A stretch of DNA of 64,000 nt from Chamaelirium japonicum (lineage: Eukaryota; Streptophyta; Magnoliopsida; Liliales; Melanthiaceae), in contig OX393557.1 of assembly GCA_947650365.1 (NCBI GenBank), positions 46,811,979-46,875,978 of the forward strand, in the 5' to 3' direction. Below the pieces are notes generated by a model, which was given only the letters and a program-made list of their open reading frames with translations, did not search any database and was not told the origin of the DNA. The number at the start of each line of letters is the position of its first letter. Positions within the stretch are counted from its first letter, which is position 1. The position numbers were made by a program, and so were the translations under genes. Positions 22,969-33,358 of the stretch are shown here, piece by piece.

Positions 22969-23390
22969 CATAGTTACCAAATCGGGCGTTTTTTTGAAAA
23001 AAACGCGTATAGAACGCGTATCGATCCGAAGACGTAGTAAACAGGAAAAAAACTCGTTTTTTTGAAAAAAACTTACGTACGCGTTTTATACGCGTTTAAA
23101 ACGAAAAAAACGCGTATAAAACACGTATAAAACACATCGGGTTTGGTCCGGGTTTAAATTGGGTTCGGGTTTTATTTTATTCGTGCTTAATAAACGCATA
23201 TGCCATATGTTTTGAACTTTTGATTACTTAATGTTGGAAAATGACATATATACATACTTGGTATAATTTTTAAGATTTTTTTGTTTTTTCCGATGTTTTC
23301 ACGTTTTTTTCCCGTTTTTTCCGTTTTCATCGTATCTTTCCGATTTTTTCCTTTGCCGTTTTTTTCCCGTTTTCTGACTTGGTAACTATG
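22969..23390. mobile_element. hAT MITE (TIR CATAGTTACCAAATCGG)
   Basis: A 422 bp element with an exact 8 bp duplication, cttcggat, at 22961-22968 and 23391-23398. Left end CATAGTTACCAAATCGGGCG, inverse right end CATAGTTACCAAGTCAG. Subterminal words AAAACGCG (left) and CCGTTTTT (right) are repeated. A sister copy lies at 54908-55293. Non-coding. Confidence 0.9.
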
Positions 23391-24761
23391 CTTCGGATGA
23401 ACACATAGAAGAACGAATCTCCCGCAAGAGAAATATAATTAAAAACACTTTTTTCCAGACTTTGTCAAAATTCAAGAATGATGATTTTTTTGTTTTTCGA
23501 CATGAAGTTTAAACAATTCAAAAACTCTAGTTTTCGAAAACAATGTTACGGTCATAGTCTTGAGCAATGTCCAACAACCCAAAATGATAAGAGATGCCTT
23601 GGGATGGTGTGATTCTAGCCTCTGATCTTCAGACATTGAATGTTGTCCTGCTTCAGATCTTTGGGTTTAGGGGAAATGACGCTGACCAGACACTAGGGCT
23701 CCCATTACAATTCGACCTCATCGGACTCCATTTACAATTTGACCTCATCGAGATTGTTTTGTGCACACACATTATGCCAACAATTGGGACACTCTTGGTG
23801 CTAACATAAAGTCTCCCTGGCAGTAGTACAACACAAAAGAACATATTATTAAACAGACTGGCAATACCTAGAGTCCCAAAGAGGGGCAATTTTAACGTAC
23901 AAAACATAAAGTATCCAACATTAATTCTAAGAAATGTGAGTATATCATCAGCACCTAAACGTAATTGACTAGCATTGCCAGCCATCACCATTAGGTTCTT
24001 GTCATGTTTCAAGACGTGAGATATCCGGGCCACAACGTGATAAAACCCTTCTGCTTTCAAAGTCTAAAACTACCAGCAGATCATTGGCTGTCGACAGAAA
24101 CAAAATGCTAATTATTTAGCAGCTATAGCATCACTAGTATATACTTAAAACATAATCTGAGCAATGCCACAAAGGAATGAAAGGATAAGAAGAAACAAAA
24201 AGGTAATTATTTAGCAGCTATAGCTTCACTAGTATATACTCAAAAACATAATTTGAGCAATGCCACAAAGAATAAGAAGACTTGTTCTAATTAAACGTTA
24301 TGATGAAAGATTAAACTTAAAAGAATGATAGGGAAAGAACATGTCATTTCCAAAATATCTGAGCATTTCACACCGGTTTGTGTTCAAAGAAACTGATGTG
24401 CCTAGCTGAACATGCCCAATTCTTTACCCACCAACGATCAGTTTCTTAGGGAAGTGCCGTTTAAGTTAAAACAAAGCTAATTGCAAATCAAGGATGGCTT
24501 TATGGATCTTATCCCACTGAAGGGTCCTATCAAAGATCAAGTCCCCTAAATGGATAGCCTTCAAATCCCTCCACACTACCTTCATCCAGGCATTCTTTGG
24601 TTTCCAAAATAAAGCCCCACACATGACAGAATATTCCTGCTTGTGATTGGACCTCATGCTCTCTAATATTGCTTTTTCTAACATATTTCAGTAATCTGTC
24701 TCCTCAGACTATCTTGGTAAAGGGTAAGACATCGCCTTTTGCATCTCTTCAATTTCAAAGA

Positions 24762-24763
<2 letters not shown>
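23391..24763 (-). other. TWD1 last intron, right part
   Basis: No exon of TWD1. A near-duplicate block of about 100 bp containing agcagctatagc and atgccacaaag lies at 24110-24280. Two minus-strand frames (23653-24060 and 24466-24684) show no domain; the second (...LFWKPKNAWMKVVWRDLKA) could be a relic of some retroelement, but that is a guess. Confidence 0.4.
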
Positions 24764-24813
<50 letters not shown>

Positions 24814-24845
24814 TGAGAGAGAGAGAGAGGGGGGGGAGAGAGAGA
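24764..24845. repeat. (GT)n(GA)n microsatellite with G8 run
   Basis: Compound dinucleotide repeat in the TWD1 intron. On the transcribed (minus) strand it reads (CT)n, C-run, (CT)n, (AC)n, beginning 24 bp downstream of the donor of coding exon 6. Confidence 0.95.
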
Positions 24846-24869
24846 ATCAATTTGATCATATATACGTAC

Positions 24870-25022
24870 CACACTACATTGGCCGATGGCTTCTTCATAT
24901 CTCATTAGTTTTATTAAGCAAGCAGCCAAATTGAGATGGCATGGATTTTTGACAGCTAAAGCCATGTCCCTGTATTTTCCAAATAATTGGAACATAAAGT
25001 CGTCTCCCATATAAGCAATGGC
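24870..25022 (-). CDS. TWD1: FKBP42/TWD1, coding exon 6
   Basis: Encodes residues 207-257: AIAYMGDDFMFQLFGKYRDM, then ALAVKNPCHLNLAACLIKL and MRYEEAIGQCSV, that is TPR helices with the NPCHLN(L)AACLIKL motif typical of TWD1. Acceptor TTATTAG/GCCATTGC; donor AGTGTG/GTACGTAT at 24870/24869. It starts and ends in phase 0. A CT/AC microsatellite begins 24 bp into the following intron. Confidence 0.93.
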
Positions 25023-25125
25023 CTAATAAAGAAAGAAAAGGCATCATGATTTCACAAGTAAATTAAAGATAGGAAAAGCATTAAACCAAAAAGAAAAGTA
25101 ATCCAAGTAGAATGAAGTCAGTAAC

Positions 25126-25248
25126 CATTTCATACTGTTGCATAGCCTCCTCAAGCCTTTCATCCCTGAAATAGGCATTCCCTTGGGATTTTCTTCCATC
25201 AGCCGCTTCAATCCTTTCTTCTACTGTCATATCACTGCGGGCTTTCCC
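25126..25248 (-). CDS. TWD1: FKBP42/TWD1, coding exon 5
   Basis: Encodes residues 166-206: GKARSDMTVEERIEAADGRK, then SQGNAYFRDERLEEAMQQYE, linking the FKBP domain to the first TPR. The GKARSDMTVEERI motif is nearly invariant in TWD1 orthologues. Acceptor TTGTTAG/GGGAAAGC at 25249/25248; the donor GAAATG/GTTACTG lacks the usual A at +3 (GTT), a weak donor. Confidence 0.92.
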
Positions 25249-25391
25249 CTAACAAATGTGTAGTCATGTCAAAAAGTTAGAAGAATAAAAAACATGGGTT
25301 AATGAAAATTCAAACAAATATGACACATAAGAAAAAACTGCTCATTATGACTAAACTACTCAAGGGACATTATATTGTAAGAAAAGCTTAC

Positions 25392-25576
25392 TTCTTTGAT
25401 TTCATCAAAACCAATAAGCTCAACTTCATATACTAGGTCTGCCATCGGTGGTACATTTGGGAAAGAAAAGTTTCCTTCTTTGCCATAGCCTAATTCCCAA
25501 CCTACATGCAACAGTGCACGCTCCCCACTCTTCATGCTTGACAGACCGATACCGAGCCCTGCCATTTCTGTTTTTT
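25392..25576 (-). CDS. TWD1: FKBP42/TWD1, coding exon 4
   Basis: Encodes about residues 104-165, the C-terminal half of the FKBP fold: AGLGIGLSSMKSGERALLHV, then GWELGYGKEGNFSFPNVPPM and ADLVYEVELIGFDEIKE. As known for FKBP42, residues around the canonical FKBP active site differ from FKBP12 (YGKEGNFSFPNVPP), in line with low or no isomerase activity. Acceptor GCAACAG/AAAAAACAG at 25577/25576, donor ATCAAAGAA/GTAAGC at 25392/25391. The ATG inside this exon is internal and not the start. Confidence 0.93.
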
Positions 25577-26098
25577 CTGTTGCAAAATAAAGGGAGTTAG
25601 AAATCTTCCTATGCTAAATAATATTTCTTCTACTATTAAAAACCCTAATTAATACATAATCATCATGATTACTCAGAAAGTCAATTCTCTGAATTGCTGA
25701 ATATCCCATACTTTAAGTTCTTAAAAAACAGGAAACTCAATTATACTCCTACAGATTTTGGCTTGTGAGTTTTCTTTGCTAGCAAAACTAGCTATTCTTA
25801 AAAGTTAAAACAAATTCATCTAAAACATGTTTGCTTAAGAATAATTTTAATACCATTTCATGACTGTCATACTGCTGCTTCCTTGCTTCAGTGCTAGGAC
25901 CACTCCAGTTACTGGATATAAAAATTATTTTCCCGTCATCAACAGTTAGAACAAGTGGTCGATGTCTCTACCTGTTGGGCAGCTTAGGTGTGGGTTATTT
26001 TCTAGTTGGTTTACTTGAAGCCTGTTGGGCCAGTTAGGCGTGGGTTATTTTCTAGTTGCGGCCAATGATATTTGGCTTTACATGGCCTTGGTCAAACC
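25577..26098 (-). other. TWD1 intron 4, first part
   Basis: AT-rich intron. A direct repeat with ttgggc...ttaggcgtgggttattttct occurs at about 25974-26000 and 26025-26055. No other feature seen. Confidence 0.4.
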
Positions 26099-26766
26099 CA
26101 ATGTTTTCAGAGGCGGAGGCGTAGGCAGGGGTTTTGCTTACTGTTGGGCGGGGCGTAAGCCCCTTGAATTTCTATTTTTTTAATTTACAAATATATATAA
26201 ATTTAAAATATTATATAAAATAGTGAAAATAGATTAAAAACAAACAAAATAAAAAAATACTATGAGCAAAGTTAGCAAACAAAGCATAAGCCAACAAACA
26301 TGGTTGATAAATCACAAATATATAAAAAACGATAATAAAATTGAACTTGTCATTGTCTTGTAATATCATTTAAGATCTAATTATAAGTTTCTAACCAAAA
26401 TTCAAACTATCAATGTTTATATTCCATGGATTTTATCATTCCATACATGATAGAGAACCAATTTAAAACAACTTTAGTTCCAAAAAATATCATAATCGCC
26501 ATCCAAAAGAGTAAGACGTATATAAAAGATCACACGATATCAATCAAATCATTTTTTTTCAACTATGCAGACAAACTCCAATGGGGCATAAGCCCAGGCC
26601 ATTGGGGCGTAAAAGACGTGCACGGGCATTCGGGGTGTACGCCCCAGTGGTTCGAGCGTAAGCCCCATAGGAAAAAAGCCCCAGCTAGAGTCGCCCCGGG
26701 CGTTTTAGGACCGCCCCGCCCCGGGGCGCCCCAGGCGTACCCTAGTGTGAGTTTTTTAAAACACTG
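26099..26766. mobile_element. hAT MITE (TIR CAATGTTTTCAGAGGCG)
   Basis: A 668 bp element with an exact 8 bp duplication, gtcaaacc, at 26091-26098 and 26767-26774. Ends: CAATGTTTTCAGAGGCGG and, inverted, CAGTGTTTTAAAAAACTC. GGGGCG/CGCCCC words cluster in both subterminal regions, and the AT-rich core matches the copy at 45972-46656 closely. Confidence 0.92.
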
Positions 26767-27139
26767 GTCAAACCACTAGATCTTAGAAGATACCCAAGAT
26801 GATGTTGGCATGATCCAAGACAAGCATGTACAGGTTAATTGACAAAAATCCTCTACTTTGGGTATTAAATCAACTCTAAAACTACTCTGAAAAATTCATG
26901 TTTCCTGCTTTCAAATGTTCACACACCACAACTAGTTTTGTCATTGTTAGTGATGGAAAACAAATCACATCAAGCACGATTCTCGTGGTCAAGCTCCATC
27001 CTGATTGATAGCCTAGTTGTTGAGGACCCATTGGACTTTATTTTATTTATATTGCCTTTTATTCCTATTTTTGGCTATTTTATTAGTTAAATTTTTACTC
27101 ATGTCAAAACCCATGTTACAAGTCTTGAAAGCCCCCTAC

Positions 27140-27562
27140 TGTCCAACCTAACCCCTAAGTGGTACGGAAAAGCGTCCCAAGCCGCTAGGCAGGGCTACGC
27201 GGACCAAGGCGGGGCTAAGCGACTGCCTTGACAGGCCTAGGCACTAGAACATATATAGATGCTATATCTATAATTGATAATCTTGAATTTATGGTTTGAA
27301 TTGTATTAAAATCATGGATATTATGATATTATCTCATAATATCATGCTTGTTTTGTTCTTGTTAATCTTGAGTTTGTGGTTATTTAAATGATACATGCTC
27401 TTTAAAATAACGATTGGGATAATATTAAATTTATAGTAATTTTAAAACATATATTATATATAATATCAAAATAATAAATAAAATAAATTTAAAAAACTAA
27501 AAAACCTTGGCGACATAGGCGCTAGACGGCCCCCCACCGCCCAACTAACGCTTTTTAGAATA
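27140..27562. mobile_element. probable degenerate hAT MITE abutting the transposase relic
   Basis: GCCGCTAGGCAGGGC-type words near 27180 and GGCGCTAGACGGCC near 27515 are inverted relatives, and the right end inverted reads CAATATTCTAAAAAGCG. The left end is unclear and no target duplication was found. It truncates the transposase relic that follows. Confidence 0.4.
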
Positions 27563-29040
27563 TTGGTGTAAGGGATGTGCTAGCTGCTTTGTCCATCTTT
27601 TCTCGACAATCATCAATATTCAGTCAGGAGAACGAGTGGCTTCCTAGTTCCTGTAAAGCTTCTTTCATCAGATCCATAGCACGATGTTGATAACCCATGG
27701 TAGGCTTCTTATCCCCATCCATCATCCTCAATACTTTCACAATAGGGGCAAAGATATCGACTATTTCACGGACCTTGGCCCAAAATGAAGACCTCCCAAC
27801 TAAGTCCTCAATGTCTCGAGCAGCATATCATCTCTGGTATTGAAGCCACTCGGGAGAAGTAAACATTGCCCTTAGATGATCTTTCCTATCAAACAAGCTA
27901 TGTAGGGCGATATAGTTGCTTGCAAATCTAGCAAGACATGGTCTCCCAATGTCACCCCCACAATTCTTCTCCCCAATCTTCCTTAAGTAATTGATCTTGC
28001 CTTTGTCATTAACTCCATAGTACTTTTCTTCTCTCCAATCTCCTTATGCATCAGGTCTATGCAATGAGCCACTTATATCCATGAGTTTCTTACCAGCTTT
28101 CAAGTATGCAGTGCCAATTGGCCGTGACAATCTTGTACCATATACTCCTTCCCAACCATATATACTACTTCCTTCATCAAGTTATACAAATACATATGAT
28201 CTTTTATTTGTGCAGACGTGTCAACCGATTTAAAAAAATTGTTTGAGCATTATTGCAAGCAATAAAACTGATCAATGACATTCATGTAGGACCTGTTTAG
28301 CCGTCGCACATGATGGTAACAACGTATTGTGGCCATTTTTTCTTCAAAGACTCCATGTATTGCAGGAGCTCCTCATCCTCCTAGTCAAGCAGGGGGTGCA
28401 TCAACTCGTACACAGTTAGAGCTTTCACTCCTGGTCTGCACCTACCAACCTCAATCGCCTGATAGTTGGGATTATTGGCCATTGCATTAGGTGCCAAGCC
28501 CCAATAGTGTACAAATCGTGTAATGAACTTGTGTATCTTACTCTTAAGCTCCTTATTTACTACTTGCAGAATTGTAGGTTGCCACATGTACTGACCTCTA
28601 CAAGTAAATGGATCAAATGTAGGCTGTGAAGAAGTACATAGCCTTGTAGACTTTAAGCAACACAAGGTGGCAAAACCACAAGGTAGACTTTGAGCGCCAC
28701 AAGGTGGCAAAACCCCTCCCACCCTCTAGCAGTGCTGCCAGTGCCGGAACTACCCCTATCACCCGTACAGATTGGCCAAAATCAAGCCTTGTATGCTCTA
28801 TCCTCTCTCTGCTCCCTGTCCTACTCCTCAACACATGACATATTACGTACCAAGTTTAAGGCTGGATCGTCATCGTCAAAGAGACCCTACTCAACATGGA
28901 TCGGGGCAGCCAAAATCTCCCTAAACTGCTCTGTAGTCCTTCACCTCTCCAGTGTCGCCTCTGACATAAAGTCTCTAACTTCTTTAGGGCACTTTCTATA
29001 CTTCTCCACATTAGGGAACCCCCCACTAAATGTTGTTTAA
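27563..29040 (-). pseudogene. hAT transposase relic (DUF659-type)
   Basis: Minus-strand pieces align by eye with a plant hAT transposase of the BED/DUF659 type. CPKEVRDFMSEATLERW lies near 28980, IHKFITRFVHYWGLAPNAM then YELMHPLLD near 28380-28540, and LLQYMESLKKKWPQYVVTIM CDG next to it (the usual DGW tryptophan is a stop). KSVDTSAQIKDHMYLYNLM is near 28200, AHCIDLM near 28060, RFASNYIALHSLFDRK near 27890 and VKVLRMMDGDKKPTMGYQ near 27700. The hATC dimerisation region is lost at the left. In-frame stops and frameshifts make it inactive. It lies in TWD1 intron 4, in the same strand sense as the gene. Confidence 0.85.
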
Positions 29041-29607
29041 ATCTTGGAACTCCACCACCCTTTAAGACAATCCGACAGTAGTTACATTAGGACTTCGACA
29101 TATCATCAGAAACATGGATACCATGATCCCATTCAATATCCCTCTTTCCCATGTTACTGCACATCATAGAAAATATTAAAGTTTATTATTTGATGAAATA
29201 AAAAAACAATGAGTAAATGGGATGATCTCTATGGGAAGCCAAGAGGCAACCATATTATACAATGAGCGCAAAGAAAAGAGCCCAGTTGATCAGGCAAGGT
29301 GCCTTGTCTGATTCCAACTAAAAGAAAAAAGAGTTCTCCAATAAAGAAAGTAAGAAACCATCGCTAAGGAAGCAGCTTATTCTTCAAGAGCAGGGGAAAC
29401 TGAGAAGGATCAAAAAGGTAAGGAAGTGAGGAGGTGCAAAGTGATGAAGAGGTAGAAGGTGAAGAGTTTAAAAAAAATGAAGGACCAAATTTTGATGAGA
29501 CAGAACGACTCAGTTGTCCCTTGTAAAGTCAGTTCATTATCAATTGGGGTTGATCAAGAACCAGATTTCTTCCACACAACAGTGAACTACATAAAAGGTT
29601 CAAGATT
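29041..29607 (-). other. intron sequence, nothing recognised
   Basis: May include the decayed N-terminal part and 5' end of the hAT transposase element. No terminal repeats found. Confidence 0.35.
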
Positions 29608-30766
29608 GTCCTCTCTTCTTCTCTCTGCTCTCTTCTTCTACTATCCTCTTTTATACTCTTCTTCTCTCTACTCCCCCACACTTTACTTCCCTCTTTGTCT
29701 TCTACTCACTTCTCATTTCTTCCACTCCTCTCCCTTGCTTCCTCTCTTCAACTCCCTCCTCTCTTTTTCTTCAACTTCTACTCTTTTCTCTCTCCTCTCT
29801 TCCTCTACTCTCATCTCTCTAGTCTCTTCAGATTATCTCTTCTACTTTCTTCTCATTTGCCCTTCTTCTTTCTACTCTCTTCCACTCTCTTCTATCTTCT
29901 TCTCTTTTCTTTTACATTTCTCTTCTTCTTTTACTCTCTTCTCACTTCTTCCACTCCTCTCTCCTACTTCTCTTCTACTTCTTTTCCTCTACTCTCATCT
30001 CTCTTTGCCTTTTAACTCTACTATCTTCTCTCTCCTCTCATCGTCTACTTCTCTTGTACAGTCTTCTTCTCTTCTTTCTACTCTCTTCCACTCTCTTCTA
30101 TCTTCTTCTCTTTTCTTTTACATTTATCTTCTTCTTTTACTCTCTTCTCACTTCTTCCACTCCTCTCTCCTACTTCTTCTCTTCTACTTCTTTTCCTCTA
30201 CTCTCATCTCTCTTTGCCTTTTAACTCTACTATCTTCTCTCTCCTTTCATCTTCTACTTCTCTTGTACAGTCTTCTTCTCTCCACTCTCTTGTTAAAATT
30301 ATCACTTGTACTTTCTCTCGTCTACTCTCCTCTCTACTACCCTCTTCTCTCTACTCTCTTCCACTCTCTGCTCTCTCCTCTTTTCTTCTACTTTGTCTCT
30401 TCTTCAGTTCTACTCACTTCTCTTATCTACTTCTCACTTCTTCTCTCTACTATCTTCTTCTACTCTCTTATTCTCTCCTCACTTCTACTTCTACTTCTCG
30501 CTTCTCTCTTCTTCTTATACTCTTCTCTTCTTTACTTCTCACATATTCTCTTCTCTTTTCTTCTCTTCTTCTCTACTCTCTTCTCTCTCCTTCACACTTC
30601 TTTTCTACTCTCTTTTTCTCTCTTCGGACTTCTTCCACTCTCTTTTCTCTCTTCTGACTTCTACCACTTCTCACTTTCACTTCCTTCTCTTCTACTCTAT
30701 TCTTCTAATTCTATCTTCTACTCTTCTCTTTAGCCTCTTCATCTCTACTCACTTCTTCTCTCCATG
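29608..30766. repeat. 1.15 kb polypyrimidine tract
   Basis: Almost pure C/T on the plus strand (TTCTTCTACTCTCTTCCACT-type words), purine-rich on the TWD1 sense strand. A block of about 205 bp starting near 29872 is repeated near 30077 with few changes. The 424-codon plus-strand frame (29459-30733) encodes mostly Ser/Leu/Phe, arises from the composition and is rejected as a gene. Confidence 0.9.
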
Positions 30767-32145
30767 GTAGATTTCATGTGTGCAGTAAAAAAACTCAATT
30801 ACATGCAGATTTTTTTCATTTGAAACAAAATTCAATGCAAACATTATGATGTATTGTATAAATCTTGAGTTACTATACACATGGTACATGAACCTTGGTT
30901 GCAACTTGCATGCTTTAACACGTGTCAAACAGTGATTCTGACGGCTTATATTTTCGAAGTGATGCATTGGAGTGAAATTTTAAAATCTGAATTCTAAATC
31001 AATTGAGAAAAGAAAGATCTGAGAAAAAAAAACCCAAAACCATTTCAATCAATGTTTGTAATCCATGCATCACAGAGGTAATTAAATATGTTATAAAGAT
31101 CACCAATTTAATGGATAACAAGCTACTGTTCTTAAAAATTCCTTCAAAGGAGAACTTTAAAAATTATAGATCGACCATCACTTTCACTTTTGCTAACAGA
31201 TTTGAATCATTTGATAGTTATCGAGGCCAAAAAATTGTTCTTATAAAGGAGAATAATACAGCTCGAAGTAGATGATCAAGCATTTCATAAAATGAGGGTA
31301 AAAGGAATGAAGAGACCCAAAATATAACATGCATTTTGACTTGTAGAGATCAACTTATGCAGACTTTAGACATGTTGTGATGCATTATATCATCAATACA
31401 TAATTCATAAACAACATGACAACATAAAAGAAAATAAGAACTTGCAAGTTGCGACCACAAGCTTCGCAGGAGCAAACCGCAGCCCACAAAAGATCACCAA
31501 CAAAAGACTTAATCGCTGATTCAGAGAATGTCAAGAATTAAATAGAAGTTCCAAAGCACCACCATAGTGGCCAATTATCACCAGTCACATGGAGTTGTCT
31601 CATTTTGCATCTATGAACAGCTATGGGTGGGCAGCCCATATGAATAAAGGGGAGAAAGCAAGCATATAAAGAGGAGAAAGGCAGTAAATAACAGTGATTG
31701 AAGGGGATCAGTGGCAGTCTCGTGAATGTACAATTGCAGCCGGCAGGGCCTCCGTGCACAGGAAACCACATGAAAGGATAGGAAACAGGGTCCATTGAGT
31801 GAAAGCACAGGAAACAGGGTAGAGTTTGCAATGTTCACATTCTGAGAGAAATTTTGTGATGTTTCGCTTCTCGCGCAAAATATCCAGTGAATCTCTCAAC
31901 CCCTGCATCTGGAACAACTGGTTTGCCAGCAAATTTCGCAGAAATTTTGGTGATATTTCCATTCGGTCGAAATATCGCCGAAATTTCAGAAAGTCTGCAC
32001 ATTTTCCAAGTCAAGGATTTCTGCCCGGGGGGGGGTTATCGTATCAACATGTGCCTTTCCCAATATATTTCATGACAATTTACGAAATATATGGACATTG
32101 TGAACCTTAACTATACAGAAGATTAACAAGAAATTTCAGACCTGA
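30767..32145 (-). other. intron sequence, nothing certain
   Basis: AT-rich. Near 31840-32000 gaaatttcgccgaaat-like words recur, similar to those at 39870-40000, suggesting another inverted-repeat element family whose ends I cannot define. A G9 run starts at 32027. Confidence 0.35.
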
Positions 32146-32150
32146 CTGTC

Positions 32151-33346
32151 TGGTGCGATGGGTATGCTCAAATAGACCCAAGTGCAGAATTTAAACAATC
32201 AAATTCAGATTTCAGCATATAAAAATCAGATTTCAGCAAACTTAGAATCACGGTTCATCATCCATTCAATCCCAATCAGGTTTAAGTTAACGAAATAATA
32301 AAACTGATAAGATGAACATTAATTTCAGACAATAACAACTGAATTCCAGCAATGAAACAATAACAATCTCAAATAAATAAAGCCAATGTCTTAATAACCA
32401 ACAAAAGACCTAACGATGAACCCTAATGGATGAGATCCTCAGGAAAAACAAAATATTAGGAGTCCTACGATGAAATCAGTAATAAGGCCAGTTGCGAGAA
32501 GGAAAAATATCAAATGAAAAGATCAGAGGATAATCCAAACCATGCGTTGGTCAATGCCGGCGGCTATCCGATGCTCCGTTGTTGCAGATGAAAGGCGCGG
32601 AAGGGGAGGCGTGGTCCAGAAGACGGGGTGAAGAAGCCGAGACGATGGATCTTTGGAGACGAAGAAACTCCACGTCGATCTTCCTTGAAGCCGTAGACGA
32701 ATGGTGAGGCGACGGGATAGAAGCTTGCGGAAGGAAGAAAAGACTGGAAGCAAAGAGGAATTCTTCGGAAGGGATAAACCGAACAAGCGAGCCGCTTCTC
32801 CGTTCTAGGGTTTCAATTTCAGATTCTTCTCCCTTCTTGCAATTAGGGTTTTAGGCTTTATAGGGGATGAGACACAAAAGCACAAAAGGAAAGAAAGAGA
32901 GAGAGGCCGGTCGGGTAGAGAGAGAGAGACGCGCGGAAGAGAGAGGGGGCGCGGGGCATGTTCGCGGGAGAGAGAGAGGGCCGGTCGGGTGGGATTTAGG
33001 TTAAGGTTTTTGGGTTTTTGGTCCTCCTTCGAATCTCATCCATTGAGATCTATCCTAACTTAAGATCCTACGGCTAAAAAGTAAACACAGAAATGAGTCA
33101 GTTCGGCATCTGTGGCTCGAACCGGATGCGAACATGGCTCGCACCTACCCAAACCAGAAATAAAAACAGAAATAACTAAAGATCCGTTAGTCGGATCGAA
33201 ATAAAATAAAAACCAAAGTTGTAGGGCTTCGATTAAGCTTTCCACTGATGCAGACGGATCGACGATCGGCTTCCTGGATCTCCGGAGAGGATGAAAATAC
33301 ACGATCAGCTGTAGAAAAATTGCACGTAGTAGGCTCGTCTGCATCA
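32151..33346 (-). repeat. 3' LTR of the gag-only element
   Basis: 1196 bp. Same features as the 5' copy, including GA-rich runs near 32890-32990. Bounded by TSD ctgtc on the left and the polypurine tract on the right. Confidence 0.93.
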
Positions 33347-33358
33347 AGTCCCCCGGAC

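Noticed and set aside
24466..24684. LINE or gene fragment on the minus strand
   Set aside because: Only a vague resemblance (Trp/Lys-rich); no RT or RNase H motif, so no call was made.
29459..30733. 424-codon open frame
   Set aside because: Translation is almost only Ser, Leu, Phe, Tyr and Thr from a polypyrimidine tract; parallel frames are equally open.
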